Below are positions 46,277-58,359 of a DNA stretch of 64,000 nucleotides, piece after piece (the stretch's first letter is position 1; every line of letters starts with the position of its first letter). The DNA lies in contig JAGHQL010000131.1 in assembly GCA_020080175.1 (NCBI GenBank), forward strand, positions 1-64,000, given 5' to 3'. A program made the position numbers and the translations under genes. This DNA is from Glutinoglossum americanum. Taxonomy: Eukaryota > Ascomycota > Geoglossomycetes > Geoglossales > Geoglossaceae. Under the pieces are notes generated by a model. The model saw nothing but the letters and a program-made list of their open reading frames with translations. It was not told the origin of the DNA and did no database searches.

Positions 46277-49200
46277 TCAACGGGCCCTAACCCACGGATG
46301 CTCCAACACCTGCTCGATCGTGTATCGCTTCTCAACGTCTCTCTCGAGCATCAAGCGGACGAGCTCAATGCTCTCTGGGCTCATGATGTATGGAACCCGC
46401 AAGTCGTGGTCCATAATCTCGTCGATGCTGTAGAAAGGGTTCTCTTTGTAAATGATAGTATATAGTAGGATGCCAAGAGCCCATACGTCCTGCTCCCTAC
46501 CTCGGTAAGATTTGCCAGCAAGGACTTCTGGTGCCGCGTAGTCTTCAAGTTGATCAGTCAGTTGGCTACTAAGGCGATTGGCTAGATTACTAGGGGTGGC
46601 CTTACCGATAGTACCGACAAAAACATCAAAAGGACCATTTTTGATATATGCAGCGCTTCCAAAATCGATGAGTTTTATCCTCCCTTCTCCATCAAGCACC
46701 ACGTTCTCGTCCTTGATATCTCTGTGAACGACTAGTGCTTTGGAGTGCAGGTGATGCAGCGCATCGGCGACTTGGGAGAAGATGCTCCTGCATTCATCCT
46801 CATCCATATTAACCCGAAGCTCAATGTAGTCAAAAAGATCCATCCCCGGTAGACCATGAGGAACCATCTCGATATAATAGTTGGTGTCGTCTTCAAAGAA
46901 ATCTGACATCTGAAGGATGTTAGGATGCCTTAGGCCATCTCGTCGTAGATAATCTAGAACATGGATCTCCAGTGGTACAGTTCCAAGTCGGCGATCTCGA
47001 GTCCAAGTGTCAACAAGGATGCGTCTCTTTGTAACATATTTCAGGACAACCTTGGTGCTAGTTTTTTTGTGTCGTGCCAGCTTGACCTGTCCATATGCAC
47101 CTTGGCCCATGTCCTCGAGAATCACATAGTCGAAAATGGTCTTTTTCTTCCTTGGGGGCTCTGTCTTTTCCTCGGGTGGACTCGCCTTTACCGGAGTAAG
47201 TGACGCATCCTCTTCTTTCGCCTTACTCGTGACATCTGAGATAGGCTGAGAAGCAGCTTCCTCGAGCTCTTTAGCGATAAGAGACATAGAGCGTCCTTCA
47301 GTCTCTGACTCGTCAGAGTCCATGTTCTCTGGCTGTACTACGTCGACAGTCTGGCCTGGTGAGGGCTGGTGTGGAGGAGTGCCAGGCCGAGAGAGAAGAG
47401 GGGAGATAGGCAGAATCTCATGGTCTGCGGTGTGGAGGTGTCGAGAATAGGTGATCCAGAGGGCATAAACAACTTCGGTTAATGCTTCTGTACCCACTTC
47501 GCTTCCGCTGTCCTCTTCACTTATGACATCTTCGGGCACGGTAGTCTCACTCTTCACGACTCGCATCTGTACGTCGACTTTTATCTCGGACCCATCACGA
47601 TGTTTTGCCAGAAGTCCATTTGGCCTCGAAAAACTAAATGAGGTATCCGGCTCCATATCCTGCAGTTCTAGTAGGGCTCGAGCTCGCCTAAAGCTGTGCT
47701 CTGGTATGACCATGCCATCAACGAACCTGACGTGATCTCGTTCTGTCAGTACCCGCAAGATCTCTTCGAAGTTAGGGATCAGGTCGGTTATGTGCATGCC
47801 ATCGGGTTTCGCCTGGCCGAACAGTGCGGCAGAGAAGACTGAATTTGAGCTCGTGATTGTGAGTGTCGCAGCATCCAGGACAATGATCCCTGCAATATGG
47901 GGAAAACTTGAGACCCGTATACCGCATTCGCCTGGAATGCCTTCTATAGAGCAGGGAAGATTGATGGAATTTATGTTTCGTGCGGTGAACTGCACTAGCT
48001 CCGCAATCCTGGGTTCGTTCAGGCTGTATCCTTCCACATCACGCTTGACCGGTAACTTTGGTATTAATCTCCTAATATCTTTGCCTGCCACAACCTTCCC
48101 TTCGCCCCATATCGCGACTGTATCTCCAGTGGTTTGTGCAATACGCCCTTCCTTATTGAGGTAGATGAATGCGACATCTTCCTTTATTTCCTCCAACACC
48201 CATACCAAACCCCCTCGCTTCTCCTTAACCCACAAGCTTGCTGCTCCTGTAGCACCATTACGCTTTTGAATCGGGACAACGTCTCCACAGAGTAGTACAC
48301 CACGGGATTTGTTGTTATAATGATGGCCCGTACTCTCCTTCGTATTCTTTTTCTTCACGGTGCTCGATCCGCTCCCGTCGTCAGTCTTGGATCGCCGGTC
48401 TACGACCTGTCGTGATGGAGGCTTGCTGAGGAGATGAGCCGTAACTCCGTTACTCATACGAAGTGGTGAAGTGGGACTTGGGCTTGTGCGCTGGGATCTA
48501 ACGTAAGGGGGAGACTGGGATCTCAAAGCAGCGTCTGACCCTGGAGACCTCAGCTTTTCCTCAAGCCAACCTCTTCTCTCCTCTCGCACAACTTCTAGGA
48601 TTCCCAATTTGTTAACCTCCGCCTTAGTGACACCGAAAACAAGACATGCGAGGTCATTGGCAGCACGTATGGTCCATGGAGATTGAGCTTCGGTTGAAAA
48701 AATCGCCTGGGCGGCCGGAGCATAGCGGTTCGTATGGCCGTGCACACTAGTGCCTTGCTTCGAAATTGCTGATCCAATCGGCGATACTAACGGAGGCAAA
48801 GGAACACTAGCAGCGAGGTTCTCTTCGGCGACGAAAGGCTCAGCTAAGGCATCCATAAGCTTATCCTGTAGAGCCAACGCCGAACTGTCTGTCAATGCGC
48901 GTTGGAGGCTCAACTGCCCGGCTAACTGGAGTGAAAGCGCTGGATGTCCAGCATCAGCGGGTATTGCTCCTGACGTCCCCTCCGACGCTTTCCCCTCCTG
49001 CGTAGTCAGACTGTCTTGATGCCTGATGCCCTCTTCGCGGTTTATTACGGTATCTTGTGTAGGGTATTGGGCCCCCATCCCTAGAGGGTCGAATTCCGGG
49101 GTCAATGCTATTTTTGCCGACGACTCAATAGGTTCGGGACTCTCTGACCGCTGCCAGAAGCTCTTCTCGAAAACGTTCTCCCCTTCAACCCGTGCCGGAC

Positions 49201-49759
49201 CTGTGAGGGGACCGCTGGGGAATCCATACGCACTACGGGGTTCTTGCGAGATCAGGTCGGCGCGAGTCAAGAGCTCCATCACTTTCTGTGCTTCATAGTC
49301 GCCATTAATCCTGGCCTGCGCCACCGCAATCCCCGGGCTTGTTGCCCCCCAGCCCAATCTATCCCGCAAAAAGTCCACGGAGCGTTTTAGAGCATTCTGT
49401 CGGCTATGGATGGCCTCTTCTGTCTGGTGTGCAAAGGAGAACGAATGCAACGATTCGGAAGGGAAACGATGCAAGTCTTCGGAAAAATTCAGGGTCGGTG
49501 AGATTGTACCGAGGGAAACGGAAGCGGCTCTCGATGTTGGGAGCGAAACGGTCAACGACGCTGGGCCGGGGGAAGGACCGGAACGGCCTGATTGTTCCAG
49601 CGACGACGGAGGCCGAGTCTGAACGCGTGAGGGCTGCTGGCGGATTCTATTCAAACCTGATATCCCCAGCCCGTGCTCGTGCTCGGTTATAATGGGCGAT
49701 CTATCTCAATCAGACCCCCACCCGTTCGTCCTCATGCCGCGACAAACTAACCTTGACAT
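46277..49759 (-). CDS. PAS-domain serine/threonine protein kinase (PAS kinase)
   Basis: Three exons: 49759-49752 (8 nt), 49700-46606, 46542-46277, giving 1122 residues. The long frame without splicing starts at TTG; the tiny first exon gives MSRSPIITEHEHGLG. PAS-like regions lie in the middle (for example IAGIIVLDAATLTITSSNSV). The kinase domain covers about 859-1122: Gly-loop GQGAYGQVKLA, Lys890 in VVLKY, Glu914, catalytic Asp997 in HRDIKDEN, Asp1015 in DFGS, and DYAAPEVLAG. In yeast, PAS kinases Psk1/Psk2 steer glucose between storage and cell-wall synthesis by phosphorylating Ugp1. A 63-nt intron (46605-46543) lies between FVGTI and DYAAPE; it has no stop and keeps frame, so an unspliced reading wrongly adds 21 residues. 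Confidence 0.93.
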
Positions 49760-50968
49760 AGAATCAAACTCCAAAGCGGAGGCATCGAGAGAGAAGCGTA
49801 TCCTTGTCCTATCAGATGCATTGGCAGGTCGTGAGTATATGGTGGTTGTGCTTCGGTTTTTGGGGGAATTAATTGAGCTGACGGCAGCAGGTGAGTGCGG
49901 TGGACTATCGCGTAAAATTGGCTCGCCTGTTGTCAACCACAAGTAAGCAAGAGACTTGAGCTTAATCTTTGCTTCCAAGGAGGTTAGAGGTAACAATGCT
50001 GTGACGTTTCGATGTCGTCGTCAAGTGTATAGTATGGCCGGTGTCGGGGTGTAAACACCAAGGAAACCGGTGTTCGAGCCCATATATAAGACCCTAGCTA
50101 TACATCTGGGCCGTCAAAGGATAGGATTTGCAATGTCCGGCTGGTCGACCAGGAAGCGTCGTGCTCCTCATTACGTATAGAGACCATAAACGCGTGGGGC
50201 GTACGGTTCAAGACCGATAATTGGAAACCGTAGAACTCACCATTTTCACAGGCATCTGTCGCCTGCATGCTTGAACAAACAAAACTCCGCCTCGCCCAGG
50301 ACCGATGATTGGGGCTCAGAACCAACAAAGACGTCCAGGCGGTGATGAGATCTCAGGTGATTACGGTCGACTATTGACAAATACAAGACAAAGAGAAAGA
50401 TTGCCCCATAAAACGCCGCGGGTAGTGACGGGTGTTAGAAAACGTCGCGGACAGTACAGCAAAGAGTTCGGCTGCTGGAGATCGCTCGAGGAGCAGCGCT
50501 TGTGATGCGAAAGGAAAACGAATGTGACTCTGTGTCGGGGATGAGCGAAACAGCTGACTGGATGATGTGTTCAATACACGCAGCAAATGCAAGGTGCAAA
50601 AAAAAGGCGGGTGGGGGACCTTTTGGTTGAATCACCGCAAGGCAGTGGGGTGAATGGATGGGCGCGCGGGGCGTCAAAGCTGTACGCGGGAGTAAGCAAC
50701 AATGGACTGGAAAAAGCCTGAAAGTCTTGGCCCGACTACCCAAAAGGCGATGAGTTGATCTAGAAAGAATGAAGGGTTTGGAGCCCAAGTTTGGTTTTCC
50801 ATGTGATCCCTGCAGCAGGATCTCACCAAGGGACGTCATCCGTTCAACAAAAACCCTCAGAAGCTCTCTCGGCGAAATCCCATTCCGTGGGATAGCGAGG
50901 ATTTTAAAGTTACGGGCTACAGGATTTGTCTAAACCAGCCGCACGACAGCTTGATGCTGCTACGTAGC

Positions 50969-50994
50969 AGAGAGAGAGAGAGAGACACACACAC
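50969..50994. repeat. (AG)8(AC)5 compound microsatellite
   Basis: Eight AG units run directly into five AC units. Confidence 0.95.
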
Positions 50995-51844
50995 ATCCCC
51001 TTCCACGACGGAACGAATGTTTCCCGTTCCACGGATAAGCTTGACCCCAACAGAATTCCCCGACGGAGCACGACGCGATCTCCGCTCACATCTGCCTAAG
51101 CTCCAGGCAGGTAGAGCATTCCTTGCAGCCACGGTTCGGCGAGAGCCGATCAGATCTCGGTAAGGTGGTTGAGTTCGTAATGTGTGGCGTAGGAAGCTCA
51201 CAGCCCCCGTGCCTTTCGAAGCGTGGTGTTTTTGTTATTTTCCCCCACACACGTATATTTGCACGACGACGAAAAAAAAAAAAACAACGAGCGAGGGCAG
51301 AAGATGCCCGCGAGAGCTACCCCGCAGGAACATCGCATCGGGGTTTGATGGGCGTGCCCCCCCGCATATCGCTCCCAGAGAGTCGGAAGTGGCATGCAAA
51401 AGCCGGTGAACCGAGATTGGTGCGACGGGCAAGGGTCGTCGAAGACCGGCGTTCGGGCGTCTTGTGATGCCTGTTTGAAATATGGGCGATTGTCCTCAAA
51501 GAATAGTAAGGTATGGATGCTAGGGAAATCTTCATTGTTCTACCACTGCGCAAACACCCGTGCTGTGGAGTGGAGCATAGCATCCCAAGAACGTGGCAGA
51601 ACTTGGCACGCACAGTAGCGCAGGTTTAGCCCACGCTCATGCCTCTACGTTTGATGTTAACACATCACCGGGATCTAAGCGTAACCCCCATGCTCGAGAT
51701 CCTGTCAGTGCCGCCACGGTATACTATGCGGAGAACTTCAAGTTTTAACTTTGCACGGTAATCGGGGATTTTTTGCCGAGCATGTGTCACGATGGGTGGC
51801 ATTTTGACGTCTTAACCGATAAGATAAAGATGGGATGCTAGCTT

Positions 51845-51852
51845 TGACGTCA
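51845..51852. promoter_or_regulatory. CRE palindrome TGACGTCA
   Basis: A perfect ATF/CREB-type bZIP site lies 2.1 kb upstream of the PAS kinase and about 270 bases past the sterol-acyltransferase stop. Its distance from either start makes function uncertain. Confidence 0.35.
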
Positions 51853-52124
51853 CTCACAGCTTGGGAATTCGAACCTGGGTCTAGATCTCTGGGTCTCTAG
51901 GACTCTGGATCTAGGATGCTGCAAAGCAAAGTCGAATTGATGCCCCAATTTTGCTACAACTAACTAGTTAATGCACATGCTTGAACTCCGTCTTGCTAGC
52001 GCCAGAGATGGCACTAATCCTATACGGATCTAATTTTTTTTTGATCCCCACGCTGCCGCAACCTACAGCCCAGTCAGTTCTAAACTCGCAGTCATATGCG
52101 TTCTTCGCCCATGGGGGAGCCGGT

Positions 52125-54087
52125 TCAAAATAGGACGTAGAGTGAGCACATCTATGAAGTTTCGTGTTAGGCTTTAGGTGGCGAGGGTTCGTGAGAATGT
52201 AGAACTCACCGTCGATAGCCCTAGTATCATCGAGATCCAAAAACAGACGTTCTATGGTGACACGCTTAGTATTTCCGATGCCCTATCATGTTCGGAAGTG
52301 CACTCACATTGAATACCTTCTTTCCCTTCACCCACTTGGTCCTCTGTACGAGCACAATTGGCAGTTGCATCATCTGCGCTATTAAGCCGAACCCGCGCAC
52401 TTTCTTGGTTATGCATGCCATCACCAGCTCGTGCGCTATCGCGCTTATGAGGAACGTGATTATAGTAGCCATGGGTCTGCTCAGATGCGGGCGTGACGCC
52501 CCATAGACGTGGCGTCGGAAGAAATGATGCACCGGAATATTCCATTCACGAGAGAACTCCAACCAATCGGTACTATTCCACCAGTCGGAGTAGAAGTGGC
52601 GGTCAGCGAAACCTGTTGACCCATCAGACAACTATTGTTTACAGCTGCAATTGGAGAGCAAATAGGGGGCCCACAGGTGATTTCGGCAAAAGCACCCAGA
52701 ACATACTCGAATATGACCAAAAATACCAAGAGGAAAGTAATCATGAAAGGGAACAAGAGCAGGCTAATACTTTCAGCAAGTATCAGAACAGTTTCCGAGA
52801 GGCTTTCTACGTGTTCGAGTCGAGCAGCCGAATCTATCATGACCGGGAGAATGAATTCTTCGCTGGTGATCGTCAAGAGAAAAATACAACCGAAGACTGC
52901 CAATGTCTTTGCGATAACCTCGGTCCATTGAATCCTCTGTGTGCGTGGATATTCTAGCTCATAGCACAGTGTAGGGCAAAGCAAGTAGTCGCAGAAATTC
53001 CAGACTGTGAGGTTCTGCGGATAAGTAGCACGGCCGAGGGGGGATATAAGTTCCATTGCTAGGTCTTCCCGTAATGTCCCGACGTCTACCTTCTCCCCTT
53101 CTTCTTTACCCCTTGTGTCGTCATCAGAGCTGCTGCTTGTGGTAGGATATCGATATGCCGACTCCCTAGAGGCAGTGGATGGGTTGTCTAAAGCGCGCAG
53201 ACGACGTTGCGTTTCACTCAGGTGGCCGTTGTAGAAAGCGTAGGAGTGCATTTTCATCAGGAGAGCGAGAGTATGAAGGGTGAAGAATACCTGAGCCGTC
53301 CACGTCCAATCGTTTATGAATGGCCATCTGCATCGAAATATAGGGCTCAGTACATTTGCACAGACTAGATTAACTTGGCGGCGAATGACTTGTTGCATAC
53401 CTTACCCAAAATGTCAACCAAACCGACTGGAAGAGGCTCTGGATGATAATGCCCCCTTTCCGCCATCGCAGCCACCCATCGCTAGATCGATACAACAGGT
53501 GTAGTGGCAAGCTAACAGCCGTACTGGCAGCCATCACCAGATCACTTAACGCCAACTGCCACATATTCACAGTAAACAAACCCCATATCCTGTACCTCAT
53601 GGGGTATCCGGTGTCCCTAATGTTTCGTAACATAGTCGTGATAACCATAATAGCCAACCCAATCCAAAACAATGAGAAAAAGCCGCGAAAGTCTCGGTAA
53701 TCGCTTGTTGGATGAAAGTGTGATACACGAGCCGAATATTCGATGCTAGGAAAGAGGCGTTGTCGCTGCTGTGCGCGGATCTGCCGGCGGGCAAAAGAGA
53801 GGGAGTGAACAGAGGGGGGGGCGTCAGGAGGAATGGGGGTAGAACGGCCACTGCTTCATATCAGTACGAAAATGTCAAATGCTCTACAGTAGCCATTCAA
53901 AGTCAAACCTCGACACCGCAGAACTAGGAGGATTCGTAGCATTACTTGGCTTTAATGAGTTTTCGTCATGCTGTGCTCGAGAAACTCGGGTGTTTGTTGG
54001 CTTTACAGCGCGGGGCCGCAAAACATGGCCGCTGTCCCCGTTCATTGAGCTTGTATTTGCAGATATAGTCTGCAATGGAGAATTCAT
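52125..54087 (-). CDS. Sterol O-acyltransferase (ACAT/ARE type, MBOAT family)
   Basis: Six exons: 54087-53917, 53780-53401, 53327-52675, 52612-52308, 52252-52211, 52151-52125, giving 525 residues. The protein is polytopic. Family blocks are FRGFFSLFWIGLAIM, TWTAQVFFTLHTLALLMKMH followed by SYAFYNGHLSE, the signature FADRHFYSDWWNSTDWLEFS at about residue 403, and the catalytic His462 in LISAIAHELVM. It should move a fatty acyl group from acyl-CoA to ergosterol in the ER, making steryl esters for lipid droplets. The last coding exon is 27 nt, ending SLYVLF, typical of the family. The exon 1 donor (gtgtcg) is chosen only because it keeps phase; the N-terminal 57 residues are the least secure part. 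Confidence 0.92.
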
Positions 54088-54565
54088 CGTCACGCGTATC
54101 CTATATCCCAATATTCAACCCGAACCCGCCTGTAGGAGCAAGTTAGGCCGTACATGAAAGACTGAAGGAGAGAATTAAAGGAATAACCCAGGACATGGCG
54201 ACGTTGGATTTAATCCAAGAATGACCTGTTTAATGGATGGGTTTCGGCTGCATCCTATTGGGTGAAATTAAGAAGTATGGTCTTTGCGCCAACCCTCCAA
54301 GAACTGCGTTATTTCCTCATAACAAAATATTTAATAGTTCTAGATGCCTTCCCAGTCTTTTAGTTAGTTTAATTTCGCTATAATCTATATCGATCTCTTA
54401 AGGTGAGTGTTGAATATCACGTGTACCTCCGAATCGGGTTAGATATTAACATTTTAGATCTAACAATGTGCAATATGTGGTGTATTCCAATACAGCTTCA
54501 TTCTCCCTGATATCCCAAAACATACGTGAGATCGGCCTTTCTCTGAGGTCCATGAGACCGCAAGG
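54088..54565. promoter_or_regulatory. 478-bp divergent promoter, sterol acyltransferase / AP-1 gamma
   Basis: Two start codons face away from each other. The sequence is AT-rich, with strings such as aaaatatttaatag near 54324. No specific site is assigned. Confidence 0.5.
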
Positions 54566-57517
54566 ATGAGTTCGCGTAGGTTGTCTGGTCTACAAGCATA
54601 CTTTGAACCCTGCTAAGCGGATACTCGTTCAGTGAAGCAATTCATTCGAAATGTGCGGGCATCAAAGACGATTGCAGACGAAAGGACCGTGGTGCAAAAA
54701 GAGAGCGCTGCCATACGGGCAAGCTTTCGGGAAGAAAGCGGGGACTCGAACGTTAGGTTCGTCGCCTTCTGCAGATCTACAAACCTTTTGGCGGGGCTAT
54801 GCAGTGCATGCTCCTTTTGATCATATACTCACTGTAGTAAGATATATAGGAGGAACAATGTTGCGAAGCTTCTTTATCTCTTCACACTCGGCGAGCGGAC
54901 ACACTTCGGACAAATAGAATGCCTCAAGCTACTAGCCTCACCCAGATTCGCCGACAAACGGTTGGGGTACTTAGGGACGATGTTGCTGTTAGATGAGAAT
55001 CAAGAAGTTCTCACACTAGTCACGAATTCTCTGAAAAAGTAAGCATAAAATCCGTCCCTGCAAGCATGTATGGGATAGCTCCATGTTGATGCTAACCTGT
55101 CTGTAGCGACCTCAACCATTCAAACCAGTATGTTGTTGGTCTGGCACTATGCACCCTCGGAAATATTGCCTCCGTTGAGATGTCCCGCGATCTATTTCCG
55201 GAGGTCGAGACCCTCCTATCGACTGCAAACCCATACATCCGTCGAAAAGCCGCTCTCTGCGCGATGCGGATCTGCCGGAAGGTTCCGGACCTACAAGAGC
55301 ACTTCCTTGACAAGTCCAAGCTTCTTTTGCAAGACCGAAACCATGGCGTTTTGTTGTGCGGGCTTACTCTTGTGACGAGTCTATGTGAGGCAGATGAAGC
55401 CGAAGGCGGGGATCAAGGAATTGTAAAAACTTTCAGGCCACTCAGCCCGGGGCTGGTGAGGACACTGAAAGGACTGACTAGTTCCGGATATGCGCCGGAG
55501 CATGACGTCACAGGAATTACGGATCCTTTCCTGCAGGTTAAGATACTGAGGTTGCTTCGAGTTCTTGGAAGAGGGAACGCTCAGACTAGTGAACAGATAA
55601 ATGACATTTTGGCCCAGGCATGGTTCTCCTTTCCCTTCATATAAGTCCAAAAAGCAACCAATTCTGACTGATTTCCACTGGGCAGGTAGCTACAAACACT
55701 GATTCCTCTAAAAACGTGGGCAACTCGATTCTTTACGAAGCCGTTCTCACTATCCTCGATATTGAAGCAGATTCTGGCCTCCGGGTTCTCGGTGTGAACA
55801 TATTAGGCAAATTTTTGTCAAACAGAGACAATAATATCCGATATGTTGCTCTTAACACCCTTATTAAGGTTGTGGCTGTGGAACCAAACGCCGTTCAGCG
55901 ACATCGAAATACTATACTTGAATGTTTGCGGGATCCGGATATCAGTATCAGGAGGCGTGCGCTCGACCTGAGTTTTACCCTGATAAATGAGGGGAATGTG
56001 AGGGTGCTTATCAGAGAATTACTAGCGTTTCTTGAGGTTGCGGACAACGAATTCAAACCTATAATGACAAGTCAAATTGGCGTTGCTGCAGACCGATTCG
56101 CACCAAATAAGAGATGGCATATTGACACTGTGTTACGAGTGCTCAAACTGGTAATTTTGCGACCCCCTATAGTCAAATCCTACAGACTATCACTGATATA
56201 AGAACCAGGCCGGAAACTATGTCAAAGAGCAAATTTTATCTTCTTTCATTCGGCTCATAGCTACAACCACCGAATTACAGACGTATTCGGTTCAAAAGCT
56301 ATATGCGAGTCTTAAATCAGACATTCATCAGGAGGGTCTCACTCTTGCGGCTGCTTGGGTTATTGGCGAATATGGCGACGCATTGCTAAAGGGCGGTCAG
56401 TATGAAGAAGAAGAGTTGGTTGAGCAGGTTAAAGAAAGTGATATCGTCGACCTATTTTCTACTATACTAGCCAGCAGTTACGCTAGCCAGATAGTCGTCG
56501 AGTACATCATCACTGCTTTGATGAAGCTGACTACTCGACTATCGGAACCGGCACAAATCGAAAGGATAAGGAGAATCCTTGCAAGTCAGTCCGATAGCCT
56601 CGACGTTGAGGTTCAGCAACGTGCCGTCGAATATGGAAATTTGTTTGGATATGACCAAGTCAGGAGGGGAGTCCTGGAGAAAATGCCGCCTCCGGAGATT
56701 CGAGAAGAACAGAGAGTCCTTGGGGAAGCTCCTGCTAAGCGGAAGTCCGTGATTGCTGGTAAGAGTAAGAAGACACCCAAACAAAACGAGCAGGATATGC
56801 TCCTCGATTTAATGGGGGGTTCGGACCTTCCAACTCCTAGTAGCGCAACCAACGGGTCCCAAAACAACGCGGATTTGCTAGCCGATATTCTTGGAGGAAA
56901 CAACTCGTTTTCGCCTCCACCATCACAGGCAGCGTCTCCTCCCCCTCCTGCAAGATCAAATGTCAATTCCATACTGGACTTATTCGATTCTTCAGTCACA
57001 GCTCCAGCAGCCCAACAACAAGCTCCTCCCTCATCCGTAGACCTTTTCTCAGGCCTTTCGTCACCTCAACCTCAGGCCTCTACCCCACCAGCTGGGGGGC
57101 CTGTAGCACATCATGCATACAGCAAGAACGACCTCAATATCACACTTCAGCTTCAGCGCAATGCAGAAGGCATCGTGCAGATCCTTGCTCGTTTCTACAA
57201 TACGGGGTCGCTTACGCGGATATCAGGTTTATCCCTGCAAGCTGCTGTCCCAAAGACGCAGAGATTGCAGCTTAATGCTATTAGCAGCGCTGAACTGGAC
57301 GCCGGGCAGGAGGCTACACAAACAATGAGAGTCATGGGCAGCAAAGGGGTGAGTAATACGGAACCATCCTCCCTCTGTAACGCACATCCCAAGATCACCA
57401 GTCGCTGACGAAGTTGTGTTGGCCCAGCCGCCACTGAGGCTAAGATTGAAGGTTGGCTACATGAAGGCCGGAATAGGGCAGGTAACGGATCAGGTTGATT
57501 GGTCGGAGCCGAAGTAG
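54566..57517 (+). CDS. apl4: AP-1 adaptor complex gamma-adaptin subunit
   Basis: Seven exons: 54566-54575 (10 nt), 54633-54756, 54850-55038, 55107-55617, 55686-56150, 56209-57348, 57428-57517, giving 842 residues. The N-terminal trunk reads [20 protein letters not shown], then [40 protein letters not shown] and [20 protein letters not shown], all hallmarks of gamma-adaptin. A Pro/Gln/Ser hinge (about 600-720) carries clathrin-box-like LLDLMGG and NSILDLFD motifs. The C-terminal ear starts near [16 protein letters not shown] and ends [13 protein letters not shown]-1 sorts clathrin-coated cargo between the trans-Golgi and endosomes. The fourth intron is GC-AG (CAG|gcatgg at 55618), since only that junction joins INDILAQ to [12 protein letters not shown]. 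The gene symbol follows yeast naming. Confidence 0.95.
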
Positions 57518-58359
57518 TAGCCCTGTTATTTCAGAATTTACTTTAGCCTACCATCTTATCCCGAGACAATCACGACTTGTTAACCCAATGGAAATGCATG
57601 TACACTGTGCGTTGGTGTAGATACAGGACGGAACGGATTATGCGATCGATATTATGACCGTATATATACGGAGGAGTACGAGAAAAGCCATGAGACTTTT
57701 CGCTTAGTGGTCCCGACTACCCAAGTTAGCGGTTAGTCGCCCACACTCTAGTTATAGGTGGGCTTTTGTAAGCAAAGAGCCCCTGGCAGCAGAGCTGGAG
57801 GGGCCCCCGCGCAGGCAGGGCTGCCGCCCATGACAGGCCCTCCAGCTCAATGGTGGGATCCATCACTTGAAGGCACTGAAATGACCTTGGGGTATGAATA
57901 CTAAATATAGGTCAGTTGATTATTCACGAGAATCCGGAGATAAACTTACCTGGCAAACCCTCATAAGAAAAACAAGATAGAGTGGGTAGAGTAGATTGAA
58001 TAAAGTTGTGCGGCATAGCATAAAGTAGATGCAGGTACCAGGCGGGGGTGGTCCGAGCTTCGATCTAGCAGACAACAAATAGTTCGCGAAAGTCGAGCTC
58101 TAGTTCACACCAAACAGCTCTCGATTCATACACGTACACGCAACCAACAACAGACAACAGCAATAGTTTGGAGAAATTGCGAGCATCTACGTGTTCCCAA
58201 TTATTGCATTCAGCCTCATCATCTCCAATTTTATTTATGCACTGTTCTTAGCTCGCGAATTTCAATACGCGTGGAGCTCAAGGCTTCGAGCTGTATACAT
58301 ACGCGTGTACCTATTTGAAGGGCGCTTCTCCACGCTCACACTGCCTTTCCCGGATCGAT
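57518..58359. other. Intergenic region with a nested GC-rich hairpin
   Basis: These 842 bases lie between AP-1 gamma and the Nrm1/Whi5-like gene, both on the plus strand. The notable part is a structured block at about 57740-57850. The last 300 bases are probably promoter and leader of the next gene. Confidence 0.5.
57792..57848. other. Inverted repeat with nested hairpin (structured DNA/RNA element)
   Basis: Perfect 11-nt arms GAGCTGGAGGG (57792-57802) and CCCTCCAGCTC (57838-57848) enclose a second hairpin, GGCAG-GG-CTGCC. A separate hairpin GCCCAC...GTGGGC followed by TTTT lies just upstream (about 57740-57768). No coding frame explains it. Confidence 0.6.

Larger units (their letters stand above)
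49760..52124. promoter_or_regulatory. 2.4-kb region upstream of the PAS kinase gene
   Basis: The region lies between two minus-strand genes and includes the PAS-kinase promoter and sterol-acyltransferase 3' flank. It contains an AG/AC microsatellite (50969-50994), a perfect CRE palindrome (51845-51852) with a half-site TGACGT at 51814-51819, and short direct repeats built on gtctagatctctgg near 51880-51915. Many overlapping open frames (50098-51618) show no domain. Confidence 0.5.

Noticed and set aside
50030-50100. Second tRNA-like B box (gtgttcgagccc)
   Set aside because: No cloverleaf can be formed from the neighbouring sequence.
51845-51925. Possible tRNA gene (a GGTTCGAATTC-like B box on the minus strand)
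   Set aside because: The bases around the B-box-like string do not pair as a T stem, and no A box or acceptor stem is present.
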